A DNA stretch of 42,581 bases from Planctomycetota bacterium (GTDB lineage: Bacteria > Planctomycetota > UBA1135 > GCA-002686595), in the NCBI GenBank assembly GCA_029259595.1, contig JAJDEW010000042.1, forward strand, positions 1 to 42,581, in the 5' to 3' direction. A program made the position numbers and the translations under genes. The notes beneath the pieces are model-generated. The model ran no database searches. It saw only the letters and a program-made list of their open reading frames with translations, and was not told the DNA's origin. The number at the start of each line of letters is the position of its first letter. Position 1 is the stretch's first letter. Positions 1 to 11,514 of this stretch are shown here, piece after piece.

Positions 1-148
1 GTCATCCGGCGCGCTGCATGCGTCCGGAAAGCCCGGCCGGCACACGAGAGCCTCGCCGAATCGACCGATTCGCCTGCGTTCTCGCGCACCTGCCGGGCCT
101 CCCGGTCACATGCATCGCATCCGAAGCACTTCTCCATCAGGCTGCTAG
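1..148. repeat. Palindromic CTAG-flanked repeat, copy 1 (truncated by window edge)
   Basis: This is the right part of a palindromic element whose fuller copies lie at 35725-35892 and 42252-42426. Bases 1-131 are identical to 42442-42572, and only 132 and 134 differ before the shared CATCAG end. The right end reads CATCAGGCTGCTAG, the reverse complement of the canonical left end CTAGCAGCCTGATG. The left terminus is missing because the window starts inside the element. It lies about 60 bp beyond the stop of the minus-strand histidine kinase, so like the other copies it is at the 3' side of a gene. It has no coding content. Confidence 0.9.
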
Positions 149-207
149 CCCCTCGTGGTGACTGCGGCCAGGAGACCGGCCGTTTCACCCCATCCGGCTA
201 GCCCGCT

Positions 208-2583
<2,376 letters not shown>

Positions 2584-3001
2584 CGCGGAACATTTCGTGT
2601 GGTCAGCGCTTGCGCGCGTTCGCCGCACCGAGAGCGGGGAACGCAGGCCTCGAATTCATCGCAGCGAGCTCCGTGTGGAAGCGGGCGGGAATCGAGCAGA
2701 ACGCGGTCGTGTCGTCGGGAGGAACGACCCGGCGCCCTGGGCAAGCAGGGGGTAGGCATCATGAATGAGTAGGCAGTCGTCGTAGCCGGTCTTTTCGGCA
2801 CCGGAGAGAGGCGGTCTTGACTCGACGCAAGGACTCTGACGGATCAAGTAGAGCAGGCCCGACTGCGACGGTAGAAATGTCCCGAAGACGCCCGGATCCA
2901 GGGCTCGGGGCGTGAAGTTTCCTGCCGTCCGGCCCGAGCTGTCGGGCATGTCAGCGGGCGTCCCCTGCGTCGTGGACGAACCCGGACGAGAAGGACCGGG
3001 T
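2584..3001. other. Intergenic region with no convincing gene
   Basis: About 420 bp separate the hydrolase stop from the histidine kinase start, both on the minus strand, so the kinase promoter should lie here. A minus-strand frame of 97 codons (2949-2656) is open, but its third-position GC is only about two thirds, well below the neighbouring genes, and I recognise no domain. A short inverted repeat (AACCCGG at 2979-2985 with CCGGGTT at 2996-3002) touches the hydrolase stop and may be a weak terminator, without a T run. Confidence 0.5.
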
Positions 3002-3745
3002 TCAGGACGTGCGGCGGTCCGGAAAGGTCGCCTCGACCCAGGCCCGCACCAGGTCGAGCAGCTCCTCGAGCACCGTCGCGTCGCTCTTCTTCGTGCGCGC
3101 GAGGACGTGGAAGCCGTGGTCGGCGTCCTGGATCACCTCGACGCGTGCCGAACCACCGTAGCGCTCGAGCGAGCGCGCGAGCAGCGTGAGGTCACAGAGG
3201 GCGTCGCGGGTCCCTTGCAAGAAGAGCGACGGCTGGGCGATCGCTGCAAAATGTTCGTCGCGCAGCCGCTCCGGCTTCTTCGGCGGGTGCAGGGGATAGC
3301 CCAGGTGGACCAGTCCATGACACGGCTCGCCCTTGGCGGCGAGGTGGCTCCCGACGCGCGCCCCGAGCGACTTGCCGGCGAGCACGATGCGCTCCGCGTC
3401 GACGCGCTCGAGCAAGGCGGACAGGGCGGTGCGGTGAGCCTCCTCGAGCACCGGCATCCGATCGGGCGGGCGCTGCTTGTCCTCGTCGAGCGCCCGCTGC
3501 CGGTACGGGTAGTTGAAGCGCAGGACGTGCAGGCCGCGCGCGCGGAGCCCCTCGGCGACGTTCGTCATGAACGGCGAGCGCATGTGGAAACCGGCGCCGT
3601 GCGCGAGGAGGACGGCGGTGGCATGGCGCGGGTCCGGAGCCCCGGCGGCGCGCCCGAGCTCCGCTTCCAGGCGACCGACGGGATGGTCGGGAAAGGGGAT
3701 CGAAAAGCGCTCCACGTCACGCTCGGCACTCATCGGAGCGAGCAT
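3002..3745 (-). CDS. Alpha/beta hydrolase, KANL3/TEX30-like (dienelactone hydrolase fold)
   Basis: A cytoplasmic hydrolase of about 247 residues with no signal peptide. It has an early HG motif (LLAHGAG), the nucleophile elbow GKSLGA, an acid position in QGTRDALCD and a catalytic His in DADHGFHV. These are the triad and spacing of the small hydrolase family related to TEX30/KANL3. The substrate cannot be told from sequence. It lies 83 bp downstream of the six-repeat protein on the same strand and may share its transcript. ATG 3745 (MLAPMSAE) and ATG 3733 (MSAE) are both possible, and neither has a clear ribosome binding site. Confidence 0.85.
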   Translation of the reverse strand: MLAPMSAERDVERFSIPFPDHPVGRLEAELGRAAGAPDPRHATAVLLAHGAGFHMRSPFMTNVAEGLRARGLHVLRFNYPYRQRALDEDKQRPPDRMPVLEEAHRTALSALLERVDAERIVLAGKSLGARVGSHLAAKGEPCHGLVHLGYPLHPPKKPERLRDEHFAAIAQPSLFLQGTRDALCDLTLLARSLERYGGSARVEVIQDADHGFHVLARTKKSDATVLEELLDLVRAWVEATFPDRRTS

Positions 3746-3828
3746 AACGTGTCGACGGGTGGCGAGCCGTCCGATCCGGTGAGCTTCCACGGGACGTGCG
3801 GGCTCCGACAGCCCGGCCGGACCGTCGG

Positions 3829-5535
3829 CTAGGCGCGCGGCTCGTGGGCGCGGCGGGGCACGAAGAGGCGCACCTCGTCGTAGGACGTACGCAGGCCGTC
3901 GTCCACGCGCAGGCGGAAGGCCAGTTCGCCCTCGGCGTCCGCCGGCAACCGGATCTCGGTGGTCGTCCAATCCGCCTCGAAGTCGAGGGGCGGGCCCTCG
4001 ATCTGCTCCCAGCGGTAGTCGAGTGGAGTCGTCCCGTTCGGGCTCCAGGAGCTGCCCCGCAGGATGATGCGGCGCGTGCCCTCGTCGTAGTCCGCCCGGG
4101 CGCTGGCGTTCAGGCCGTCCTCGACCGTGCCCACGACGATCGCGACGGTGTCGATCGAAACCTGACCGCCGGCTCGAACCGTGAGCTCGAAGGCGAGGCG
4201 CGTGTTTTCGAGGCGCGCCGGTGCATGGAAGCGGGTCGTGGCGGCGTGCGCGTCGTCGAGCTCGACCGGCGGTCCTTCGACCTGACGCCAGGCCAGCGAC
4301 TCCCAGGGGACCTCGCTCGGATCGCGCAGGGCTTGCAGCAGGACTCGGCTGCCGGGCTCGGCCGTCCGATCGTCCCCGGCGTGCGCCATCACGAGATCGA
4401 GGGCCGGCTCGATGCAGACCGTCGCGCGATCGATGGACGTGCGCGTTCCGTCCGAGACCCACAGCTCGAACTCGAGAAAGGTGTTCACGAACTCGGACGG
4501 CACGAGGATGCTCGCGTCGCGCGACGTCGCCGCTTCGATCGCGACCCTGGGACCGTGGACCTGCTTCCAGCGGACTTCCGGACGTGGTCCGGGCAGCTCG
4601 AGGTGGTGCCCGGACAGGACGATGCGTTCGCCGGCCCGGGCAGCGCTGGTCGTTCCGGCTTGTGCGGTGGGGGCATCGTCGTAGGCGTTGACCATCACCT
4701 GGACTGTGTCGATCACGGTTCGATCCCCGTCGCGTACGGAGAGCTCGAAGGCCAGACGTGAGTTCGTGAAGCCTTCGGGCGCCTCGAAGGTCGGTCGCGT
4801 TGCGCGCGGGTCGTCGAGCTCGACCGGCGGTCCCGCAATCTGACGCCAGGAGCACAGGCGCCGGGAGCCGCCTTGGATGTCGGCCAGGAGTGTCGTCGTC
4901 TCGCCCTCGTCAGCCAGGAGGGCCGGGCCAGCGTCGACGCGGGGGGCGGTGGCATCCGGACGAACGACCAGGTCGACGGTGTCGACCGACGTCCCTCCGG
5001 GGCCCCGGACGACGAGCTCGAAGACGAGCCGCGTGTTCGTCCAGCCCGGTGGTACGCGAAACTGCGGGCGTACCCGGCGTGGATCGTCGAGGGCGACGAG
5101 CGGTCCCCGGGCCTGGATCCACTCGTAGCGCAGGTCGTGGTCGGCGGACGAGCCGGAACCGTCGAGGATCACGAGCTCACCGTCGAGCGCCGTCTCGGGC
5201 GCGCGGGCCCGGGCGATCGGAGCCCGCTCGTCGGGATTCAGGCTGAAGGCGACGCACTCGAGCAGCCGCGGCTCGCCGCGAACCTGCCAGAGTTCGAAGA
5301 CGAGCGCCGAGTTGGCGAGCCCTTCCGGAGCTTCGAAGACGAGCCGAGGACCGTCCACGTCGCGCAGCGGAACCGGGTGACCCGCTGCTTGCCGCCAGCG
5401 ACAGCCGGCGTTCGGGGGTACGTCGGGCCCCTCGAGGATGACGAGCTCGCCTTCCTCGACCTCGAGCTGCCGCGTCGCGCGCGGGAGCTCCAAGGGGGCC
5501 CACCCGAGCCGTGTCGCCTGATCTGTCGTCTGCAT
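3829..5535 (-). CDS. Protein of six tandem PKD/K319-like beta-sandwich repeats
   Basis: A protein of 568 residues built almost wholly from six repeats (about 27-100, 108-193, 199-283, 290-377, 383-468, 477-559). Each follows the same pattern: a GE.V.L opening, a W.Q..GP.V.L core, an F..P stretch, then L.FEL.V and a DTV.V.V strand. This resembles the PKD/K319L/REJ fold, usually found in extracellular adhesion or carbohydrate-binding proteins. No signal peptide, transmembrane segment or sorting tail is visible, which is odd for this fold. ATG 5535 begins just before the first repeat. Candidate roles are a secreted scaffold exported by a non-Sec route or an intracellular scaffold; neither is shown. 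Confidence 0.75.
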   Translation of the reverse strand: MQTTDQATRLGWAPLELPRATRQLEVEEGELVILEGPDVPPNAGCRWRQAAGHPVPLRDVDGPRLVFEAPEGLANSALVFELWQVRGEPRLLECVAFSLNPDERAPIARARAPETALDGELVILDGSGSSADHDLRYEWIQARGPLVALDDPRRVRPQFRVPPGWTNTRLVFELVVRGPGGTSVDTVDLVVRPDATAPRVDAGPALLADEGETTTLLADIQGGSRRLCSWRQIAGPPVELDDPRATRPTFEAPEGFTNSRLAFELSVRDGDRTVIDTVQVMVNAYDDAPTAQAGTTSAARAGERIVLSGHHLELPGPRPEVRWKQVHGPRVAIEAATSRDASILVPSEFVNTFLEFELWVSDGTRTSIDRATVCIEPALDLVMAHAGDDRTAEPGSRVLLQALRDPSEVPWESLAWRQVEGPPVELDDAHAATTRFHAPARLENTRLAFELTVRAGGQVSIDTVAIVVGTVEDGLNASARADYDEGTRRIILRGSSWSPNGTTPLDYRWEQIEGPPLDFEADWTTTEIRLPADAEGELAFRLRVDDGLRTSYDEVRLFVPRRAHEPRA

Positions 5536-5694
5536 GCGTCGGTCCGCAAGGGCTATCGTCCGCGCATGCAGCGGGAATGGACGTCGAGGTCGCGCGACTC
5601 GTTCGGCGCGCGCCGACGGAGTTGCGGATCCGTCCGGGAGGGGAGCGGAACGGGAAAGGATTTCGCGAAAGGGGTCCGCTACCATGCCGCTGCA

Positions 5695-6396
5695 ATGCCC
5701 TCCAGGCCTTCCAAGCCGCCCCTGCGACTCCAGACCAGCACGCTCTGGTATTACCCCTCGCAGCAGCATTCCGACGTCCCGATGGGGGATCCGCGCTTCC
5801 TCGGGCGGACGCCGACCTACGTGATCTGGAACCTGCTCGAGCGCTACACGCGCGCGAAGGATCTCGTCGTCGATCCGTTCTGTGGGGGCGGGACCACGCT
5901 GGACGTCGCGCGTTCGATGGGGCGCGAGGCGGCGGGCTTCGATGTCGATCCGCAGCGCGAGGACATCCGCCGCGCCGACGCGCGTGCTCTGCCGCTCGAG
6001 GATGGCGTAGCCGACTTCTTCTTCATGGACCCGCCGTACTCGACGCACGTCGAGTACTCCGGTCAGGGGGAGTGCATCGGAACGCTCGACGCCTTCGAGC
6101 CGGGCTACTTCGAAGCGCTCGACCTCGTCTTCGCGGAAGTCGAGCGCTGCCTCGCCGATCGCCGCTACCTGGCGCTCTACGTCTCCGACACCTTCAAGAA
6201 GAAGAAGGGCTTCATGGGCATCGGGTTCGAGCTCTACGCGCTCTTGCGTTCACGCTTTCGACCGGTCGATCACGTGGCGGTCGTACGCGGCAACCGCAAG
6301 CTCGAAAAGCCGGGCTTTCACCGCGTGGCGGCCGAGGAGAACTTCTTCCTGCGTGGCTTCAACCATCTGCTGATCTTCAAAAAGGAGCAGGGTTGA
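5695..6396 (+). CDS. Solitary DNA methyltransferase of the N6-adenine/N4-cytosine type
   Basis: A protein of 233 residues with the SAM-binding motif VDPFCGGGTT (about residue 60) and the catalytic motif MDPPYST (about residue 110). SAM motif before DPPY is the motif order of alpha/gamma-like amino-methyltransferases. An N-terminal YYPSQQHS motif resembles the lead segment of N4/N6 DNA methylases. No target-recognition insert is obvious, and no restriction endonuclease or partner is adjacent, so this looks like an orphan enzyme. A TRM11-like RNA methyltransferase is an alternative, since DPPY is shared. It is divergent from the six-repeat protein (159 bp gap) and ends 15 bp from the convergent gene at 6412. 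Confidence 0.75.
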   Translation: MPSRPSKPPLRLQTSTLWYYPSQQHSDVPMGDPRFLGRTPTYVIWNLLERYTRAKDLVVDPFCGGGTTLDVARSMGREAAGFDVDPQREDIRRADARALPLEDGVADFFFMDPPYSTHVEYSGQGECIGTLDAFEPGYFEALDLVFAEVERCLADRRYLALYVSDTFKKKKGFMGIGFELYALLRSRFRPVDHVAVVRGNRKLEKPGFHRVAAEENFFLRGFNHLLIFKKEQG

Positions 6397-6411
6397 GGCG
6401 GTGGGACCGCT

Positions 6412-7410
6412 TCAGTCCGCTTCGACCGTGACCGAGTAGGACACTTCGCCTTCGAAGGCGCGCCCTTCCTCGACCTCGACTTCGTCGCCCTCGGGGCTTT
6501 CGACCGTGAAGGCGTAGTTCGTGCGCTCACCGCCTTCGCCGTCGACGTGGAGCGAGTGCAGGTGTCCGCCCTCGAGGTTCCAGAGGAGCTCGCCGGAGAC
6601 CGACCGGAACAGCCGGATCGTCTGGGTGCCGGGAGCGGGCTCCTCGACCTCGACTTCTGCCTCGGCCTCGACCTCGATTTCGAGCTCGAGCACCGCGACA
6701 CGCACGCCGTCCTCGTCGCGCGTGCCGGCGTAGGTCACGGTGGCTTCGCCGTCCATGCTCTCGTACAGGAGCTCACCGATCTCGGCGCTGGTCTCGTCGA
6801 CCTCGCCTTCGTCTTCCATGTAGAAGTCGAGGTTGCCGCCGGGCCACATGTAGGCGAGGTAGGCGGCGGGGGAGACCTCCCAGGTGTCGCCTTCCTCGAC
6901 CTCGTGGTCAGGAAGGAAGGCGCGCAGGTCCATGTCCTCGATGAGGCCGTCCAGCAGGTCCTCGTCGATCTCCTCCTCGTAGCCCTCGACCTCGAAGTCG
7001 TCCTCGTCCTCGGCGCGGACAAAGCGGACAGTGCGGCCCTGGAGGTCGCTCATCGAGGTGTAGGCGAAGTCCTCTTCGAGGTCGTCGCCCGAATAGGCCA
7101 CCTCGCTTTCGAGCTCGTCGAAGGTGCGGCGGAGCTCGAGCGGTCGACCGTTGCCCACGGAGACGAGCGTGTCGGTGACGACGATGCGTTCGGAATAGGC
7201 CACTTCCCAGTCGGGCACTTCGTCCGAGGCGTGCACCTCGTCGTCGACGCTCAGCGAGGCCTCGACGAGCGCGAAGTCGTGCGAGGCTTCGAAGGTGCGA
7301 ACGAGGACGAGCCCTTCCTCGGGCGCCCACGTGAGCTCGAGGTTGTCGGGAGCGGAAGGCGATCCACCCGTCAGGACGAGGGAGGCGAGGAGCGTGAGCG
7401 AGGTCTTCAT
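6412..7410 (-). CDS. Exported acidic protein, paralogue of 12693-13736
   Basis: A protein of 332 residues with a short signal peptide (MKTSLTLLASLVL) and an extremely Glu/Asp-rich mature part. No known domain is recognised. It is related to the product at 12693: both share a segment of the form LxGLxxxxDLxxFLPDxEVExxxxWEV (here near residue 155), and both end in a beta-rich region with SGELLWNLEGG or its equivalent. It is the last gene on the same strand as the Gld-like transporter operon, 79 bp after the DUF4340-like gene, so it may be co-expressed. The function is unknown; it may be a substrate or partner of that system. Confidence 0.85.
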   Translation of the reverse strand: MKTSLTLLASLVLTGGSPSAPDNLELTWAPEEGLVLVRTFEASHDFALVEASLSVDDEVHASDEVPDWEVAYSERIVVTDTLVSVGNGRPLELRRTFDELESEVAYSGDDLEEDFAYTSMSDLQGRTVRFVRAEDEDDFEVEGYEEEIDEDLLDGLIEDMDLRAFLPDHEVEEGDTWEVSPAAYLAYMWPGGNLDFYMEDEGEVDETSAEIGELLYESMDGEATVTYAGTRDEDGVRVAVLELEIEVEAEAEVEVEEPAPGTQTIRLFRSVSGELLWNLEGGHLHSLHVDGEGGERTNYAFTVESPEGDEVEVEEGRAFEGEVSYSVTVEAD

Positions 7411-7489
7411 GGTCGGTCTCGTTGGGGCCGCATCCCTCTTCGGCTCCAGGGGCGCGATGGATGAGGACGGAAGCGCCGCGCGTCCGGGA

Positions 7490-8887
7490 TCAGCGCCCGT
7501 CGTCGACGCCCGCGTCGTCTCCGCCGGCGTCCTCGCCACCGTCCTGGGCGGGCTCAACGGCCGTTTCGGAGTCGCCTTCGCCTTCCATGGCCGCTGCCGC
7601 GTCGGTCGGGGCCTCGTCCACGGGCGGCTCGACGGCTTCGTCGCTGTCTCCCTCGGGCTCGGTCGCGGCCCCATCGGCGGGAACGGCATTCGGCTCGTCG
7701 GGGCCCAGGAGATCCTCGAGCGCCGGGCCGTCGAGCGGCAGGCTCCCGTCGTCCACGCCGGCGTCTTCCGCGGGCGGACCCAGGAGGTCCTCCATGCGTT
7801 TCGCGAGGTTGTCGGCCTTGTACGACGGCAGCGCGTAGGCCCACAGGGTCCAACGCGCGTTCTGCTCTTCGACGCGGGCCTGGACCGCGGCGGCCACGGC
7901 GGCGGCGTCGTCACCCGGGTCCTCGTCCTCGTCCTCGGCCGTCTCGCCGTCCTCGTCCTCGACGGGTTCGGGCGGGGCGGCCTTTTCCGGCGGCGCTTCA
8001 TAGCGTGTCTGGAAGCGCGCCCAGGTCTGGTCTTCGAACTCGGCCAGCTCGACGATGATGAGCTGTCCGTCGAACAACCGCACGCTGGTCCGTGCGAGGG
8101 GAGCCGCGCTGAAGTCGACCTCGTCCACCGGACGGACGTCCTCGAGCGTGAGCCGACTCAGGACCGTACCGATGCTGTTCCCGGCGCCCTCGTAGCTGAG
8201 CTGGCGGCCGTCGGGCACGTCGCGCACCTTGAACTGCGACGAGGTGGGATCGAGCTTCTCGATCTCGACGACCTCGCCGTCGGGGTGGGCGATCGTGACG
8301 CGTGTGACGTTCTTGCTCTCGACCTCGAGGATGCTGCGATCGATCCAGTTGGTCGGAGCCGGGTCGACGGTGATCCGGCCCGAGCAGAGGAAGGCCTGCA
8401 GGGCGCCATTCTTGCGCACGTAGGTCGCCGGGCTGCGCCCGCGGTTCAGCGGATCGCCCACGATCACCGAGGCGAGCTCCGTGCCGTCCTTGCCACGCAG
8501 GGTGACGCGGGCCGACTCGGAGCCCTCGGCGTCCGGGTCCTGAACGCCCAGGGCCTCATAGTTCTCGGGCTTCTGGGTCTTCGGCTCTTCGATCTCGAGC
8601 TGGGCGAGCTGCAGGACGAGCTTCTTGATGTCGTCGAACTCGGCCGGGTACGAGCCGCGCTGGACGACGCCCCAACGGTCGCCTTCCAGGCGCAACGTCG
8701 TGGCTTCGCCGCCCCGCTCGACGTGCACCTCGGTGACGTCGTTGACCTTGTCCTCGAGGGTCGCGAAGAGCTTGCCTTGCTCGGCAGCGGAAGAATCGGA
8801 GGGGCCGCGGCCCTGGACGGTGACGTAGGCGGTGCCGGCGACCGCGACGGTCAGGACCAGGAGCAAACCCAGGTTTTTGGACTTCAT
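7490..8887 (-). CDS. DUF4340-like membrane-anchored protein of Gld-type ABC system
   Basis: A protein of 465 residues with an N-terminal membrane anchor (about 7-24) and a periplasmic region of repeated beta-rich units. An example is FATLEDKVNDVTEVHVERGG followed by a WGV core, the layout of DUF4340 proteins encoded beside gliding-type ABC transporters. The tail (about 380-465) is low-complexity, rich in Ala, Glu, Asp and Pro, and probably disordered. It starts 13 bp after the GldG-like gene in the same operon. Known family context suggests an accessory subunit of the export machine; the precise activity of DUF4340 is not established. Confidence 0.8.
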   Translation of the reverse strand: MKSKNLGLLLVLTVAVAGTAYVTVQGRGPSDSSAAEQGKLFATLEDKVNDVTEVHVERGGEATTLRLEGDRWGVVQRGSYPAEFDDIKKLVLQLAQLEIEEPKTQKPENYEALGVQDPDAEGSESARVTLRGKDGTELASVIVGDPLNRGRSPATYVRKNGALQAFLCSGRITVDPAPTNWIDRSILEVESKNVTRVTIAHPDGEVVEIEKLDPTSSQFKVRDVPDGRQLSYEGAGNSIGTVLSRLTLEDVRPVDEVDFSAAPLARTSVRLFDGQLIIVELAEFEDQTWARFQTRYEAPPEKAAPPEPVEDEDGETAEDEDEDPGDDAAAVAAAVQARVEEQNARWTLWAYALPSYKADNLAKRMEDLLGPPAEDAGVDDGSLPLDGPALEDLLGPDEPNAVPADGAATEPEGDSDEAVEPPVDEAPTDAAAAMEGEGDSETAVEPAQDGGEDAGGDDAGVDDGR

Positions 8888-8900
8888 CGCGAGGGTCTCC

Positions 8901-10775
8901 TTACTTCTTGGTACGGCGCTGGACGCGAACCACGCCGAGGGCGACCGCGACCAGCGCGATCAAGCCCGGCAAGGCCAGGACGTTCAGGAACTTGATCTGT
9001 GTCCCGAGCCCCTCGATGTCCTTGCGCAGGCTGTGGCGCACGTCGCGGAGCTTCTTGCGGTTCGCGAGCTTCTCCTGCTCCCACTTCTCGATCTCGGCCT
9101 GCTCGGCGGGCGTGATGAAGGCGAGCTCGTCGGCGGACTTCTCGCTCTGGATCTGGTCGATCCTGCGCTGCGCTTCGTCCAGCTTGGACTGCAGTTCGCG
9201 CTCCTCGTCGAGGAAGCGCTGTTCGGCGTCGCGGCGGATCTCCTCGACGACTTCGAACGGGCGCGCGAACTCACCGCGCGCCCGCACCGAGATCAGGTCG
9301 TCGCCCCCGGCCATGTTCTCGAGCGCATTGATCACGAAGTCGCCGTTGTCGGCGACCTTGGCGAACCCGAGCGAGAGCGGCCCGAGCTTCTGCTCACGGA
9401 TCCAGAAGCGATCGGCCAGGAAGTCGGCATCGGACATCACGATGACCTGGATGTCGCCCGAGGCGAGGTGCTCGCCGCCGACTTCGGAGCCGGCAGGGTT
9501 GCCATCGGGATAGGCCGATTCCGCCGGGCCCTGGATGCGCGCAGCGAGCGTGAGCCGCTGGAATTCGGGCACGTACTGGGCCAAGAGCGCCTTGGGGTCC
9601 GGCATGAACTGGACCATGCCCACGTCGAGCTGCATGGCCTCTTCGCTGGTCCGGATCAAGGGCTCGAAGGTCGTCGTGGCTCCATCCACAGGCTTCAGCA
9701 CGCCGGCGGAGATGATGTTCATGCTGCGGAGCAGGCTGGTGACGGCGTCTTCCTTGTTGAAGGCGGCCTCGTCCACGCCCAGCCAGACGACATAGTCGAC
9801 CGCTTCGGGTTGGTTCGGGGAGCCGGCCTGCACCCGCAGCGCGTTCAGGCGGTCGCCGACGACCTTGCTCTTGACGAGCTCGACACCCCAGGCTCCGAAG
9901 AGCGGCTCGAGGCCTGAGGCCTTCGAGGCTCCCATGCTGGCCATCGGGTTGGTCGGGTCGGTCTGGCTCATGTCCGCATCGCAATGCGGATCGACGAGGG
10001 CGACGAGCTTGCCGCCGCGCAGCACGAACTGGTCGATGGCATAGAGCGCCGGCTCGGGCAGGTCGCGGGGGTGGATCAGAAGCAGGAGGTCGACGTCCTC
10101 CTCGATCGTCATGAGGTCGTGCGTGAGCGTCTCCACGTCGAAGAACGACCGCATCTGTTCGACGATCTGCCAGCCCGGCTGACCCGGTTGGCCGGTCATG
10201 GGATTCGGCGGCGAGCCCTCCAGGGGGAGCCCGGAGAGGATGCCCACCAGAGGCTTCTTCGGGTGAGCCAGGGTGTAGATCAGTCGCGAGACGTCGTACT
10301 CGAGAAAGCGCTCACGGCTGATGTCGAGCACGGCGATGACCTCGCGGTCGTCGGTCGAGTTCGTGCCGACGAGTCCCATGTACAGCGCGTCCCCGCTCGG
10401 CAGCTGCCGTCCTTGTACGCCCTCCTGGATGGCGCGGTCCTCCTCCTCCGAGAAGGGCTCCGGCTCGATCACCTCGAGCAGGATGTTGCCGTCGGAGGAG
10501 TAGGCGTATTCCTCCAGCAGCTCGCGCACGCGGTTGCCGTACGCCTTGTATTGCGGGGCCTCCGAAGCGGCCGTCTCCGAGAAGTAGTAGTAGAGCCGAA
10601 GCGGCTCGTCGACTTGCTTCGCGATGTTGCGCGAGCCTGCGGACAACGTGAACAGCTTGCCTTCGGTCAGGTCGAAGCGCAGCGAGCGCAATCCGACCGT
10701 CGCGAAGATGTTCACGCCGAAGAAGAGGGCGACGCCCAGGAAGAGGGCGAACAGGGTTCTGGATCGCTTGTTCAT
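8901..10775 (-). CDS. GldG-family periplasmic subunit of ABC-2 transport system
   Basis: A protein of 624 residues: TM segment at about 10-29, the signature FDLTEGKLFTLSAGS, then a large periplasmic domain of the GldG/IFT52-like type with an LVDPHCDADMS strand. A charged coiled coil follows (about 515-590), and a C-terminal TM segment at about 595-614. This is the usual architecture of GldG-like proteins, which act with an ABC ATPase and a GldF-like permease. It sits between the permease (4 bp gap) and the DUF4340-like gene (13 bp gap). In Bacteroidetes such sets are needed for gliding; outside that phylum the substrate is generally unknown. Confidence 0.9.
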   Translation of the reverse strand: MNKRSRTLFALFLGVALFFGVNIFATVGLRSLRFDLTEGKLFTLSAGSRNIAKQVDEPLRLYYYFSETAASEAPQYKAYGNRVRELLEEYAYSSDGNILLEVIEPEPFSEEEDRAIQEGVQGRQLPSGDALYMGLVGTNSTDDREVIAVLDISRERFLEYDVSRLIYTLAHPKKPLVGILSGLPLEGSPPNPMTGQPGQPGWQIVEQMRSFFDVETLTHDLMTIEEDVDLLLLIHPRDLPEPALYAIDQFVLRGGKLVALVDPHCDADMSQTDPTNPMASMGASKASGLEPLFGAWGVELVKSKVVGDRLNALRVQAGSPNQPEAVDYVVWLGVDEAAFNKEDAVTSLLRSMNIISAGVLKPVDGATTTFEPLIRTSEEAMQLDVGMVQFMPDPKALLAQYVPEFQRLTLAARIQGPAESAYPDGNPAGSEVGGEHLASGDIQVIVMSDADFLADRFWIREQKLGPLSLGFAKVADNGDFVINALENMAGGDDLISVRARGEFARPFEVVEEIRRDAEQRFLDEERELQSKLDEAQRRIDQIQSEKSADELAFITPAEQAEIEKWEQEKLANRKKLRDVRHSLRKDIEGLGTQIKFLNVLALPGLIALVAVALGVVRVQRRTKK

Positions 10776-10779
10776 CGCT

Positions 10780-11514
10780 TCAGTCCGCTTTCTTCGCGTC
10801 GAGGATCAGGCCGTTGGCGAACAGGAACAGGGTGATCAGAGAGAAGAAGAAGACCAGGTCGCGCACGTCGATGACCCCCTTCGAGATGGCCTGGAAGTGA
10901 GCCTGGAAGCTGAAGTTCGCGACCGCGTCGATCAGCACCGTCGGAACCCACCCGCTCAGGACGTCGGCGACGTCGGGGAGGTCGAACAGCATGAAGAGCA
11001 GGCAGACGACGACGCTGATGACGAAGGCGATGACCTGGTTTTTCGTGATCGAGGAGATGCAGGCTCCGATCGAAAGGAAGCCGCCCGCCAGGAGAAAGCT
11101 GCCCGCGTAGCCGGCGAGAATCGCGCCGTTGTCCGGCTGGCCGAGGTAGTTGACGGTGAGCCAGGTGGGAAACGTGAGCAAGAGCGCGAGCCCTGTGAAG
11201 GCCCAGGCCGCCAGGAACTTGCCCACCACGACCTGGGGGATCGTGACCGGCAGGGTCATCAAGAGCTCGATCGTGCCCTGCCGCCGCTCCTCCGCCCACA
11301 GGCGCATCGAAACGGCCGGGATCAGAAAGAGGTACAGCCACGGATGCCAGCCGAAGAAGGGCAGCAAGTCCGCCTGACCACGCTCGTAGAGGTCTCCGAG
11401 CTGAAACGTGAAGGCGCCGGAGAGGAGCAGGAAGATGACGATGAACACGAACGCGACGGGCGTGGCGAAGTAGCCGAGGAATTCGCGCTTGAAGATGCTC
11501 TTGACGTTTTTCAT
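10780..11514 (-). CDS. ABC-2 type permease, GldF-like
   Basis: A protein of 244 residues with six predicted membrane spans. A cytoplasmic start MKNVKSIFKREFLGYFATP leads into TM1. The MRLWAEERRQGTIELLMTLP segment is the conserved loop of GldF/NosY-like ABC-2 permeases. The start overlaps the ATPase stop by 4 bp (ATGA), which indicates translational coupling and supports a dedicated ATPase/permease pair. It forms the membrane channel of the export system encoded at 6412-12305. The substrate is not visible from sequence. Confidence 0.92.
   Translation of the reverse strand: MKNVKSIFKREFLGYFATPVAFVFIVIFLLLSGAFTFQLGDLYERGQADLLPFFGWHPWLYLFLIPAVSMRLWAEERRQGTIELLMTLPVTIPQVVVGKFLAAWAFTGLALLLTFPTWLTVNYLGQPDNGAILAGYAGSFLLAGGFLSIGACISSITKNQVIAFVISVVVCLLFMLFDLPDVADVLSGWVPTVLIDAVANFSFQAHFQAISKGVIDVRDLVFFFSLITLFLFANGLILDAKKAD

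Noticed and set aside
2656..2949. Minus-strand frame of 97 codons before the histidine kinase
   Set aside because: Third-position GC is about two thirds, much below true genes here; no domain, no ribosome binding site; kept only as a note.
6398..6411. GCGGT/ACCGC hairpin between methyltransferase and the convergent gene
   Set aside because: A 5-bp stem with no T run in GC-rich DNA is not good evidence of a terminator.
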